Assembly: GCA_006176705.1 (NCBI GenBank)
Contig: QRFJ01000374.1
Span: forward strand, 602,093-666,092
Length of the DNA: 64,000 nucleotides
From: Cocos nucifera
Lineage: Eukaryota > Streptophyta > Magnoliopsida > Arecales > Arecaceae
Direction of reading: 5' to 3'
Shown: one piece after another, positions 23,831 to 35,644 of the stretch
Layout of the letters: every line of letters begins with the position of its first letter
How positions within the stretch are numbered: position 1 is the stretch's first letter
Notes under the pieces: generated by a model
What the model saw: only the letters and a program-made list of their open reading frames with translations
What the model was told of the DNA's origin: nothing
Database searches by the model: none
Position numbers and translations under genes: made by a program

Positions 23831-25249
23831 TATATGATAACACCTTACAATTTTTTGTTATTTGATTCTACTGCTTGGGTATTAGATACTGAAAGCCCTT
23901 ATCATATTTGTAATTCTATGCAGGGCTTGCAGGTCAGTAGGAGATTTGATCAAGATGAGAGGTTCCTGAACATTGGAGATGGAAGATAAGTTCTAATTTT
24001 AGCTTAAGGAATCATGAACCTTGTAATCAATTCAAATAAAGTTATTCTTAATGAATGTCATTATTGTCTAACTTTCTTATTGAATGTCATTTCTGTATGC
24101 CTTTTGACCATGAATGATTTTAAAATATCAATAAAAAAATTTATAATATTATTTTGAATAGTGTTACAATTTTAATTAGACAATTGAATAACGAAATTTA
24201 TTTACTTTCTATGCTTGTTAATGTGGTTCAATCTTTTAGTAAATGCCCTAGAATTAGTGATGTATTTGATGTCTATCTTTGGCACTGTAGGCTAGGTCAT
24301 ATTAGTAAGAATAGAATTAACAGATTAGCTCAAGAAGAAATTCTAGAGATTAGTGATTGTGAGTCACTTTCGACCTGTGAGTCCTATTTTTTTGATAAGA
24401 TGACCAAGTCACCTTTTACTGAAAAAGATGAATGAGCCATTGAACTCTTGAGTTTAGTACATTCGGATGTATGTGGACCCATGAGCTCAAGTGCTAGAGA
24501 TGGATATTTTGACTTCATAACCTTCATAGATGATCTATCGAGGTATGGATATGTCTATTTAATGAAGTATAAGTTGGAGTCATTTGAAATATTCAAACTA
24601 TTTTGAAATGAGGTAGAAAAGCAAATTGGAAAGAGTATTAAAACTCTTCGGTCTGATCAAGGGAGTGAGTATCTTTCCAATGAGTTTCTAACATATCTTG
24701 AGAAGAACGGGGTTCTTTTCTAATGGAACCCCTTTGGAACACCACAACATAATGGTGTGTCTGAAAGAAGAAATCAAATCCTGTTGGACCTGGTTTGATC
24801 CATGATGGGGTTTGCTAATTTGCCGATCTTCCAATAGGGATATGCGCTTGAGTCAGCTTGTAACATTCTAAATAGGGTTCCAAGTAAATTGGTTAATAAA
24901 ACTTCATATAAAATATGGACAGGGCGTAAGCCAATGCTTTCACACCTTAGGGTTTGGGGGTGTCTGACTTACGTTAAATGTTTGATGACAGACAAGCTTG
25001 GACCTAGGTCTGATAAGTATAATTTTATAGGGTACCTAAAAGAAATTAAAGGATACTACTTCTACCTTGCGATGAGTAAAAAGTGTTTGTCAGTCTTAAG
25101 GCAATCTTTTTAGAAAAGAAGTTCCTTAGTGAAAGAACTAATGCCTCTAAGATTGAACTTGATAAAGTACGATAGGTGGAAGAATGGACATAAATTATTG
25201 AACCTGAGCTGGATCTGATTAGATCAGACCCAGAATCCATTGTAGAAGC
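23831..25249 (+). pseudogene. Copia C protease and integrase remnant, cut by Copia B
   Basis: The protease site reads LDTESPYHIC near 23882; the family Gly after Asp-Ser/Thr is Glu, so the protease is dead. A GAG-pre-integrase segment (about 24154-24435) is followed by the integrase core: HSDVCGPM near 24460, TFIDDLSRYGYVY near 24522 and GTPQHNGVSERRN near 24738. A stretch typical of the integrase C-terminal side ends near 25113. Stops occur throughout. The region ends at the Copia B insertion point and resumes at 35645. Confidence 0.88.
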
Positions 25250-27525
25250 TATTAGAAATGTGTGCCCTAGAAGCCAGAATTGGCTGACACTTGTAATACA
25301 CTTCTAAGGGCAAAATTATAATTTTAACTATAAATAATAAAATGGATTATTTTCTATCACATAAGTGTATTTAGTGTCTATGATACATCCCTTGAGTTAA
25401 TGGTAATGATAATTCATATTTTCAAGAGTTGAAAATTTAAGATATGAATTTTCATTTATTAACTCATAAAATGCTCTTGATCGTAGGATCATCATGAGAA
25501 TGGTGATTGATCCGGAAGGTTAATGTACAAACGCTTCTTTATAGTAGATGAGTCTTAAGTCTATGGTGTAGAGACATCGGAGTGAGAGTACAGATACTCG
25601 TTAGAGAACGAAGGCACTAAGCATGACCACCTCGAGTAGTCATAAGAAAGTCTACCTTCTCATCGATAACTGACTCGGTGCTGTAGTGGTGTGTCTGGTT
25701 TTTTGACTTGAGGTGCATCGGCAATTCACTTTGAGGGTGTTATAGTTTGACTACACCATGACTCAGTCTCCTAGCCATTCGAAATCCTGAGGTGTATGTT
25801 GGCTATAGCATGTTCATTGTAGGAATTGGATTGCACCAAGATGGAATCTATCTACTTCGATGGATGAGAACAACCCTATGATGATCATGAGAATCAAGTT
25901 CGTAAGCCCATGGCCATGGTAGAGAGTGAAATAATAGAAAGAGTTTTTATTAAGGTTTTCACATCGGACTTGAATCGAATGATTAAATCATATGATAGAA
26001 ATTAGGGTTTGACAAGTTCACCTTAACCCTAATCTGATCGGAGCTCAAGATAGAAGAACTTAATCACACAAGTAGCTGCACCAAGAGGTTTATTTTTAGT
26101 TTTGATGGGTTGCCACCATATGCTGTTAGATGTCACTGATGGATTTTAGGAGCAATTAGAATGATTTAGATGATCGATCATTCTAAGTTGTCTAAATCAG
26201 AAAAGTTTTGATCCATTGAAAGAAGTTTCAATGATGGAGATCATGACATATTCCATTACCATACAGAACTGAACCTAACTGGGTCACACAAATAAGGGCT
26301 TGGATCTGGATATCATCAATTGGACTAATCTAGTTCAATTGATTTGAATAAAATTCAATTAGGTTCAAGGAAATCGTGCTAACACACGATTGAGCCCAAC
26401 ATTCTCCTTTTTCTATCTTAAAAGTTATCTCGACTGAGCCAAATGAGTTTATGCTCACTCAGGTATCTTTACCTGATCTGATTGGAGCTTGTCCAAGTTA
26501 GAAAAGGGTTGTCTTAATTTATGAGATAAATTTGAGATAATACCTATAATTTTTCGTCACCTACTAATTCTTGTACTTTGACTTGGTCAAATGTTGACCT
26601 TTGACCCTTGGACATCTGCCCATGTGTCATGCACTTATTGGAGAGCAGATATGGGCTTGTCCCATCTTTGAAAATTGGAAAGAAGGGGGTGCACGCTTAG
26701 AATGGCATGCGCCCATGGATAGGGATGCTGGAGTCCCATACGGATGGGACTCCAGGTTGCTTCTTGGTTTCTACTTAGGTGGCCCTTGGGTATCTACTTT
26801 GACCAGTCTTAGGCGTCATCTAAGAATGAACCTATGGATCTCTCATCTGATTGGATCAGGTGATGTCATCCCATCAATCAGATTTAGATCTGATTGCACG
26901 AAGCAACGTGATTGGCCGGGGTGATGCAACGCTACATGATGCAGCAGAGTCTATAAAAAGACCCTATCTGCCCCCACTTTTGAGAACTCCTCTTCAAAGC
27001 CATGCCCCAAGGCTATCCCTCTCCCTTCTCTATGCCACCATCTGGCCCTCTCCCTCCTCTCCACACTCAAAATAATTGGATCCTTCAGATTAGTGTGAAT
27101 CAGGCAAGAAAAGGCTGACGAAAAAGGAAGAAGGCAACACTGCTGTAGAGATGACGGACGATCTTCAGAAGAAGTTTTGAAGATCCTCCAAATCAGATCT
27201 AGATCTAATTTTTGAAAAAAAAAAAGAAAAGGAGAAAATTTTTAGATCTAGCCTGAGTGGATATCGGTAGAGGTCAGGCCCTTGCGTGACTAGATCCAGA
27301 ACCTCAGAGCTTCCGCAGGATCATCAATGGATAATCAGATTACCCAAGATTAAGATAAAAATTAATTTAAAATTCTTTAGTTTTATTTTTTTAATTATCA
27401 GATTATAAATTAGATCTGAAAAGTGTCAGATCTGATCTAAATATGAGAGGAGAATTTTTGAAATATGCCTCTCGATCCAATCAGATTTGAACGAACCTGA
27501 CCCAAAAAATCAGGATTTTCCTTCA
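25250..27525 (+). repeat. Copia B 5' LTR
   Basis: Starts TATTAGAAATGTG; the 3' LTR has TGTTAGATATGTG, so the terminal TG has mutated to TA. It ends TTTTCCTTCA. It aligns with 33367-35644 throughout, with scattered mostly transitional differences. Confidence 0.95.
26952..26960 (+). promoter_or_regulatory. TATA box of the Copia B 5' LTR
   Basis: TATAAAAAG follows GCAGCAGAGTC and is conserved at 35081 in the 3' LTR. It lies about 570 bp before the LTR end and is the likely start region for the genomic RNA. Confidence 0.65.
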
Positions 27526-27527
27526 AC

Positions 27528-27539
27528 TAGTATCAGAGC
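27528..27539 (+). promoter_or_regulatory. Copia B primer-binding site, one base mutated
   Basis: TAGTATCAGAGC lies two bases after the LTR end. The family sequence is TGGTATCAGAGC (initiator tRNA-Met), so one G has become A. Confidence 0.88.
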
Positions 27540-28084
27540 CAGGTTCTTATTAAATTAGATCTGATTTAATTTAATTAATTAGTAATTTTAGATATCATAT
27601 GAGATGTGATTAGATCTAAAATTAAAAAATTAAAAAAATTAAAAAAATTAATTTAGATCTAATATGTATGAGATACATAACAAGACTAGGAATAGAATTG
27701 TTATATGTGTAGTCTAGTTTGATCATAATTTTTTTTTGATTAAAAATAATTTTTAGATCTATTTATTTTTTATTTTTTGATATTATAAATATTATAATTA
27801 GATCTTAAAATAAAAAATAAAATAAAATTAATTATTCATATGAGATATGATAGTTGCATGTTTAGACTAGTTGTAGAATAGTTCTGCAAATAGGTTTAGA
27901 TTAAATTTTATTTGATATGATCAAATTTAAATTTAATTTTTTAGATGATTATGAGATAATTTAGATCTAAAAAATATGCATGCATGATATATGTGATATA
28001 TACAAAATATGTTTTAATTAGATCTATTTTTTATATAAGATATATGCTTAGATCTAATTTATTTTTGTAGATTAGTTATTTTTC

Positions 28085-28207
28085 TGATTAAGGCATTCCC
28101 CTTGGCCGTCCGGTCATAAGAACAAAGTAGGGCTTAAAGACCCTCTCCTCTCATTCGATGGGGTGTTCTTATGATGTGTAGGGATGCTGCGCGTTCGTCC
28201 TTAATCA
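28085..28207 (+). promoter_or_regulatory. Leader stem structure 1 (Copia B copy)
   Basis: Two nested perfect inverted repeats: TGATTAAGG (28085-28093) with CCTTAATCA (28199-28207), and CATAAGAACA (28115-28124) with TGTTCTTATG (28164-28173). As RNA they make a 9-bp outer and a 10-bp inner stem around a short G/C-bearing loop region. Copia A keeps the same arrangement with a few mismatches. Confidence 0.7.
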
Positions 28208-28589
28208 AAAATTGAAAACTTACTTTCTGCAAAATCCTAGATCCTAAAACCCTAGGATCTTATTTACATGTTTTGTTTAAGAATCCTAACTTAATTAAGA
28301 ATTAAGTTTATGAAATATCAATTAGATCTAAAATTAAAAATTTCAGATCTAAGACATATTCATAAATCTGGGTTCGAGCTTGGGTAGCTCAATTAGGTCT
28401 AGCGGTTGATCAAATCGAATCAAGAGTTGGTTAGATGGGATCAACAATGCTTAAATTGACCAGCCTAATAGGATTAAGTCTGGGTCAAGATCGAGTCACG
28501 AATGTGATCGATCAAGCTAAGACCTAATTAGGCTCAGTGGTTAGAGTCTGGATTGTAGGCTAATCCGATTGGTTCTGTCTCAACAATTT

Positions 28590-28710
28590 GGTGTCTAAGG
28601 TAAGTTTGGCAGATACGACCGACTGATTTTTAATTGGGAGCTACTCGACTCGAATGCGTTCTTATCGAGTTAATGGCATATCCCTTCCACCGGTCTCACT
28701 TACCTGGCCA
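28590..28710 (+). promoter_or_regulatory. Leader motif 2: paired splice-site-like stem (Copia B copy)
   Basis: AGGTAAGT (28598-28605) is fully complementary to ACTTACCT (28698-28705). An inner stem ACTCGA (28643) with TCGAGT (28665) lies inside. The left arm is a consensus plant 5' splice site; the right arm with its flank (ACTTACCTGG) matches the 5' end of U1 snRNA. Copies are in Copia A, Copia C and twice in the Gypsy leader at 60145-60289. The function is unknown. Confidence 0.7.
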
Positions 28711-29400
28711 TGTTTGTTGACTCAGTTCTGATCTGAGGTGGTCAATAATCCGAGCTAACCCATGCCACTAGGTTAGTCATAATGGTTATGACTATGTCAA
28801 GTCTAGTTTAATGAGATCCTAAATCAAATCTTCCTAAGAAAAGATTAAGTCTAAGGTCTTCCACCATTGTAGATGTGCGGGCCCTTTCCCAAGGGTTGAT
28901 TGTTCTCGGCTGGTTACAGTGGCTCAGTTGCACCAGGAAAGATGCAACCATGTCTATTAGGCATTGGATGCTATGGGCTGGAGGATGAATTGGGCTCAAT
29001 ATTTTAGGATACGGTGAGAGACTCAATTAGGAATCCAATCTATGTAAATGGTGGGTCTGACTTAACTAAGGAGTGGATCAATATTTCAGGACACGGTGAG
29101 ATTCATGAATTAGAGACCAAGTTTGGGTGCACCATGATTAGAGAATCATTGAACAAGAGTTGTTCACTCATTGGCTAACCCATCATCCAATAACTGTTAG
29201 GTGAGGTGATGAGTCAGTTGGTGGGACCGCACCACCCACTAGAAATCAGTAATCATGAAGATTTTTGCATCTCTATAGAGGAAGTGTAGGGATCCGAGAA
29301 AATAGTGGAAGCTAATTTATTTAAAAATAAAATTCTTTAAATAAATTGGTTAAGTCTTAATTATAATATCTAACTAGAAACTTTGACTCTCTATAGAAAA

Positions 29401-30233
29401 ATGTCTGCATCAACCCACTAGCATGAATCCTGGATATCCATAGACTGATCGAATCATATTATAAGGATTGGCTCCAAAACTTTAAAATCATTTTGAGTTT
29501 TGAGAAGTTAACTCATGTATTGGATCAAAACCCTCCCACCTTACCAGCTCATGCATCCGCTGAACAGAAAGCGTCTCTAGATAAGTGGATTGACGAAGAT
29601 AATAAGGCCAGATACTACATGTTGGGCTCGATGTCTGATGAGCTTCAGCGCCAACATGAAGATATCAGAACTGCTCGCCAAATGTTGGCTCACCTATAGA
29701 AGATGTTTGGTGAACAGAGTCGTGCAGCCAAGTATCAAGTCACTAAACGACTGTTCAAGGCTAAGATGCGTGATGGGTAGTCAGTCCAAGATCAGTATCT
29801 GATGATGATCAAGAACTTAAAAGAGCTTGAGAAGCTTGGAGTGAGGTTGGACTTGGATCTGTAGAATGATATAATTCTGCAATCCTTGACTGATGCATAT
29901 GGGCAGTTCATCATGAACTACCATATGCATAAACTTCAAAACTTCTTGGCCGAACTTATGAACATGCTGGTTACCGCTGAGCTTTTCATGAAAGGTTCTA
30001 AAGGCTCAGTGCTTGCTATGGAATGGACTTCTTCCAAGAGAAAGTCTTTTGGAAAGAAGAAAAGGTCTACGAAAAAGCAAAAGATGGAAGGAGGAAAGAA
30101 GAAAAAGGCAGAGCTGAAGAAGACCGCTGATAAAGAAAAGTATTTTCATTACAACAATGACGGCCATTGAAAGCAAAATTGTCCTACTTACCTGGCCACC
30201 CTAAAGAAGAAGGAGGCATGTCCTTCTGGAGGT
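29401..30233 (+). pseudogene. gag: Copia B gag remnant
   Basis: The ATG at 29401 opens MSAS, as in Copia A, but a one-base deletion then shifts the frame. The main frame reads from 29493 onwards and is shared with protease and integrase to 31154. Stops in this frame lie at 29697, 29778, 29862 and 30168, each explained by one transition in a Gln or Trp codon. It has a UBN2-type gag core, a Lys-rich tract (about 30030-30130) and a zinc knuckle near 30140-30185 with two Cys changed to Tyr. Confidence 0.9.
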
Positions 30234-31745
30234 ATGCTCATTATTGAGTCTAACCTTATGATTTCTTCTGCATCCAGTTGGGTGCTTGACTCTGGTTCTA
30301 GTGCTCACTTGTGCACTTCTATGCAGGGTCTTGAGGATAGCAGGAGGCTGAGGGATGGTGAGATGATCCTATGCATTAAAAATAGAGCAAGGGTTGCTAT
30401 CGTGGTTGTAGGAACATACCCTCTTCGACTACCATCTGGTTTAGACTTAGTATTAAAAGACTGTTATTATGTGCCTACAGCAAGCAGAAATTTGATTTCT
30501 ATTTCTTGCCTTGCATTAGAAGGCTATGTAATTAGTTTTCTTAAGGACCATTGTAACATTCTTTATGAAAGAAATAAAATTGCAAATGATTTTCTTATTA
30601 ACGATCTTTATCAGTTACATGTTGATGTATCTATTTTTAACTTTGAGCAAAATGTGAATGCCATAAAATCAAAATGTCCTAGGGATAGTCCTAATGATAG
30701 GTATCTATGGCACCTAAGATTAGGTCATATAGCAGAAGATAGGATTAACAAATTGGAGAAAATTAGGCTATTGAGTCCATTGACTTTTGAGTCATATCCA
30801 ATTTGTGAATCCTATCTTCATGGCAAAATGACTAAGCTCCCTTTTGTAGGACATGGGGAAAGGGCCACGGATCTTCTTGCCCTAGTACATACAGATGTGT
30901 GCGGCCCATTTGATGTGCCGGCTAGAGGCAACTTAGTCTACTTCATAACCTTTACCGATGATTTATCTAGGTATGGGTATGTGTATCTTATGAGACACAA
31001 GTCTGAAGCGTTTGAAAAGTTCAAAGAATTCAGACATGAAGTAGAAAAGCAAATTGAAAAACCCATTAAGGTTCTTCGATCAGATCGAGGAGGTGAATAT
31101 CTTAGTTGGGAATTTTTAGACTATCTCAAAGAAAATGGCATAGTCTCTCAATAGACTCCACCAGGAACACCTCAACTCAATGGGATTTCAGAATGGAGGA
31201 ATCGAAGCCCTATTAGATATGGTCCGATCCATGATAAGCTTTACAGACCTCCTTGATTTTCTTTGGGGATACTGTTTGTTAACTGCAATATACTTACTGA
31301 ATAGGGTTCCTTCTAAAACCGTTCCTACCACACCGTATGAGATATGGCATGGTAAGAAACCAAGTCTGAGTCATCTCAAAATTTGGGGTTGTCCGGCTCA
31401 TGTCAAAAGACAACAAGCGGACAAGTTAGACTTTAGGTCCTTTAGAGCTCGATTCATAGGATATCCTAAAGAGTCATTAGGATATTATTTCTACATTCTA
31501 GAAGATCACAATGTGATTGTGAGTCGACATGCCATCTTTCTTGAAAAATAGTTTATTCAAGATAGCGGCATTGGAAAGCAGATCAAGCTCGATGAGAAAG
31601 TCTCACAAGAGCAACGAGCTAAGGACCAAATGGAACCAAATCAGGTTAAGCCAATCCATACACTACCTCCTCCACCTCGTAGATCGAAAAGAGTTTTCCG
31701 TCCCCTGAGAGGTACTTAGGTACTATTTCAGAGGATGTAGAGGAA
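30234..31745 (+). pseudogene. Copia B protease and integrase remnant
   Basis: A 306-codon open frame at 30234-31154 holds the aspartic protease site (VLDSGSSAHLC, residues about 18-28, intact), the GAG-pre-integrase segment with YLWHLRLGHI and the integrase core. HTDVCGPFD and TFTDDLSRYGYVYL carry the first two catalytic Asp; LRSDRGGEY is near the end. A TAG at 31152 (from Trp) ends it. A frameshift near 31180 moves the rest to another frame (31180-31551). That frame has the IWGCPAHV block and ends in VIVSRHAIFLEK, the usual junction to reverse transcriptase. A stop at 31549 and a further frameshift follow. Confidence 0.92.
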
Positions 31746-33352
31746 ATGTTCCTCATAGGTAATGGGGTTCATGGTGATGATCCCAAAACCTATAACGAGG
31801 TGATATCAGATATCGACTCCGAGAAATGGTTAGAGGCAATGAAGTCAGAAATTGACTCGATGCACTCAAACCAAGTCTGGACCTTGGTAGATCCACCAGA
31901 AGGTATAGTACCTATTGGGTGTAAATGGATCTTCAAGAGAAAGATTGGTGCAGATGGGAATGTGGAGACATTCAAGGCTAGACTAGTGGCAAAAGGTTAT
32001 AGTCAACATGCGAAGGCATTGACTATCAGGATACCTTTTCTCCAGTAGCTATGCTAAAATCCATCCGCACATTGCTTGCTGTTGCAGCCTATTTCGATTA
32101 TGAAATATGGCAAATGGACGTGAAAATGGCATTCTTAAATGGATATCTTGAGGAAGATATCTATATGGAACAGCCGCTAGGTTTCACATCCAGTGATGAT
32201 GATCACAAGGTTTGCAAGCTGCAAAGGTCCATATATGGACTTAAGCAAGCATCTCGGAGCTGGAACACTCATTTTAATGATGTGATCAAAATATTTGGTT
32301 TCATCAAAAATGAAGAGGAACCATGTATCTTCAAAAAGGTCAGTGGGAGCGCTGTTGTCTTCCTCGTATTGTACGTGGATGACATCCTCCTTATTGGAAA
32401 TGATATTCCCATGTTGACCATAGTTAAAATGTGGTTATCTAAAGAATTCTCCATGAAAGACCTAGGAGAAGCATCCTTTATTCTAGGAATTAAGGTCTAT
32501 AGAGATAGACCGAATAGGATGCTAGGACTTTCACAGAAGATGTACATAGAGGAAGTACTAAAGAGGTTTAGTATGGAAAACTCTAAGAGGGGTTTAGTAC
32601 CCTTCAGACATGGCATTCATCTTTCCAAGAAGATGTGCCCTAGCACACCTGAGGAAATAGAACGCATGAGCAAGATCCCTTATGCTTCAGCAATAGGGAG
32701 CCTCATGTATGCCATGTTATGTACACGACCTGATATAGCACATGCCGTGAGTGTCACGAGCAGATATCAGTTGAATCCAGATGAAGAATACTGGACTTCT
32801 GTGAAATGTATCCTTAAGTACTTGAGAAGAACTAAGGATATGTTACTGATCTTTGGTAATGGAGAACTCCAAGTTCAGGAGTATACAGACTCGGACTTTA
32901 TGTCCAATGTAGATGATCGAAAGTCAACATCTGGGAGTCTGTTTGTATACAATGGTAGAGTTGTCAGTTGGAAAAGTTCCAAACAGATAGTGATAGCAGA
33001 TTCTACCATGGAAGCAGAATATATCGCTACGTCAGAAGCTGCGAAGGAGGCATTCTTGTACAAGAAGTTTACCGCGGAGATCGAAGTGATGCCATCAGAT
33101 GCCATTCCTCTGTACTACGATAACAATGATGCCATAGCCCTAGCTAAGGAGCCAAGATCTCACCAAAAATCCAAGCACATCGAGCGATGATACCACCTCA
33201 TCCGCGATTATCTCAAGAAGGATTACGTCGAGGTCAAGAGAGTCGACTCCGCAGACAATGCGGTGGACCCGCTTACAAAATCGTTGGGCCAGCAGAAGAT
33301 CGAAGTCCATCTTGAGAAGATGGGACTTAGATTTGTAGCCAATTGGCTTTAG
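31746..33352 (+). pseudogene. Copia B reverse transcriptase-RNase H, nearly intact
   Basis: Copies element RNA into DNA and degrades the template; it acts in the cytoplasmic particle. The N-terminal part is at 31746-32048 (WIFKRK, ARLVAKGYSQ). A frameshift near 32010-32040 leads to the 379-codon frame 32051-33190. That frame has QMDVKMAFLNG at residues 21-31 and YVDDILLIGND at 108-118 with both catalytic Asp. RNase H has YTDSDF (278-283), STMEAEY (318-324) and YYDNNDA (355-361). A CGA-to-TGA change at 33188 cuts the last 54 codons. The family end is TAG at 33350-33352. The catalytic residues look complete, but the initiating part is out of frame. Confidence 0.93.
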
Positions 33353-33366
33353 GTCAAGTGAGAGTT
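33353..33366 (+). promoter_or_regulatory. Copia B polypurine tract region
   Basis: AAGTGAGAGTT lies directly upstream of the 3' LTR, identical to the tract in Copia A. Confidence 0.72.
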
Positions 33367-35644
33367 TGTTAGATATGTGTGCCCTAGAAGCCAGAATTGG
33401 CTGACACTTGTAATACACTTCTAAGGGTAAAATTATAATTTTGACTATAAATAATAAAATAGATTATTTTCTATCACATATGTGTATTTAGTGTCTGTGA
33501 TACATTCCCTTGAGTTAATGGTAATGATAATTCATATTTTCAAGAGTTGAAAATTTAAGACATGAATTTTTATTTATTAACTCATAAAATGCTCCTGACC
33601 ATAGGATCATCATGAGGATGGTGATTGATCTGAAAGGTTAGTGTACAATCACTTCTTTATAGTAGATGAGTCTTGAGTCTACGGTGTAGAGACACCAGAG
33701 CAAGAGTACAAGTACTCGTTAGAGAATGAGGGCACTGAGCGTGACCACCTCGAGTAGTCATAAGGAAGTCTACCTTCTCATCGATGACTGACTCGATGCT
33801 GCAGTAGTGTGTCTGGTTCTTTGACCTGAGTGCATCGATAGTTCACCTTGAGGGTGTTATAGTTTGACTACACCATGACTCAGTCTCCTAGCCATTCAGA
33901 ATTCCTGAGGTGTATGTTGGCTATAGCATGTTCATTATAGGAATTGGATTGCACCAAGATGGAATCTATCTACCTCGGTGGATGAGGAGCAGCCCTATGA
34001 TGATCATGAGAATCAAGTCCATAAGCCCATGGCCATGGCAGAGAGTGAAATAATAGAAAGAGTTTCTATTAAGATTTTCACATCGGACTTGAATCGAATG
34101 ATTAAATCATATGATAGAAATTAGGGTTTGACGAGTTCACCTTAACCCTAATCTGATCGGGGCTCAAGATAGAAGAACTTAATCACACAAGTAGCTGCAC
34201 CGAGAGGTTCATTTTCAGTTTTGATGGGTTGCCACCATATGCTGCTAGGTGTCACTGGTGGATTTTGAGGAGCAATTAGAATGATTTAGATGATCGATCA
34301 TTCTAAGTTGTCTGAATCAGAAAAGTTCTGATCCATCGAAAGGAGTTTCGATGATGTCGATGATGGAGATCATGACATGTTCCATTACCATACAGAACTG
34401 AACCTAACTGGATCATACAAACAAGGGTTTGGATCTGGATATCATCAATTAGACTAACCCAGTTCAATTGATTTGAATAAGATTCAATTAGGTTCAAAAA
34501 AATCGTGCTAGCACATGATTGAGCCTAACATTTTTCTTTTTCTATCTTAAAAGTTGTCTCGACTGAGCCAAATAGGTTTGTGCTCACTTAGGTACCTTTA
34601 CCTGATCTGACTGGAGCTTGTCCAAGTCAGAAATGGATTGTCTTAATTTATGAGATAAATTTGAGACAACACCTGCCATTTTTCATCACCTGCTAATTCT
34701 TGTACTTTGACTTGGTCAAATATTGACCTTTGACCCTTGAACATCTGCCCATATATCATGCACTTATTGGAGAGCAGATAGGGGCTTGTTCCCTCTTTGG
34801 AAATTAGAAAGAAGGGGGCACACACCTAGGATGGCATGCGCCCATGGATAGGGATACTGGAGTCCCATACGAATGGGACTCCAGGTTGCTTCTTGGTTTC
34901 TACTTAGGTGGCCCTTGGATATCTACTTTGACCAGTCTTAGGCACCATCTAAGAATAAACCTATGGGTCTCTCATCTGATTGGATCAGATGATGTCATCC
35001 CACCAATCAGATTTAGATCTGATTGCATGAAACAACATGATTGGTCGGGGTGATGCAGCACTGCATGGCACAGCAGAGTCTATAAAAAGATCCTATCTGC
35101 GCCCACTTTTGAGAACTCCTTTTCAAAGCCACAACCCAAGGCTATCCCTCTCCCTTCTCCATGCCACCATCTGGCCCTCTCCCTCCTCTCCATGCCTAAG
35201 AAAGTTGGGTCCTTCAGATTAGTATGAGTCAGGCAAGGAAAGGCTGACGAAAAAGAAAGATGGCAACACTACTGCAGAGACGACGGGCGATCTTCAGAAG
35301 AAGTTTTGAAGATCCTCCAAATCAGATGCAGTTCTGATTTTTGAAAAAAAGAAAGAGAAGAAGAAGATCTTCAGATCCAGCCTAAGTAGATACCGGTAGA
35401 GGCTAGACACTTGCGTGGCTAGATCCAGAACCTCAGAGCTTCTGCAGGATCATCAACGGATAATCAGATTACCCAAGATCAAGGTAAAAATTAATTTAGT
35501 TTTATTTTCTTAATTATCAGATTATAAATCAAATCTAAAAAGTGTCAAATCTGAACTGGATATGAGAGGATAATTTTTGAAATATGTCTCTCGATCCAAT
35601 TAGATCTGAACGAATCTAATCCGAGAAATCAGGATTTTCCTTCA
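33367..35644 (+). repeat. Copia B 3' LTR
   Basis: Begins TGTTAGATATGTG, ends TTTCCTTCA and is followed by the target duplication GAAGC. It is 2278 bp and its TATA box is at 35081. Confidence 0.95.
35081..35089 (+). promoter_or_regulatory. TATA box of the Copia B 3' LTR
   Basis: TATAAAAAG at the position equivalent to 26952 in the 5' LTR. A functional 3' LTR promoter could read out into Copia C sequence; that is inference. Confidence 0.55.

Larger units (their letters stand above)
27540..29400 (+). other. Copia B untranslated leader
   Basis: 1.9 kb of non-coding sequence, homologous to the Copia A leader. It holds the two best-preserved structured blocks (28085-28207 and 28590-28710). Apart from those I see only AT-rich sequence. 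Confidence 0.85.
25250..35644 (+). mobile_element. Copia B: Ty1/Copia LTR retrotransposon inside Copia C
   Basis: A complete 10.4-kb element with a perfect target duplication, GAAGC at 25245-25249 and 35645-35649. The LTRs are 2276 and 2278 bp. The layout is 5' LTR, primer-binding site with one mutation, leader of about 1.9 kb, gag, protease, integrase, reverse transcriptase, RNase H, purine tract and 3' LTR. It is the best preserved element in the window and of the same family as Copia A. It is still defective, with four frameshifts and at least seven in-frame stops over gag-pol. Confidence 0.96.

Noticed and set aside
28698..28710. U1 snRNA gene or pseudogene
   Set aside because: Only about ten bases match; the rest of U1 is absent.
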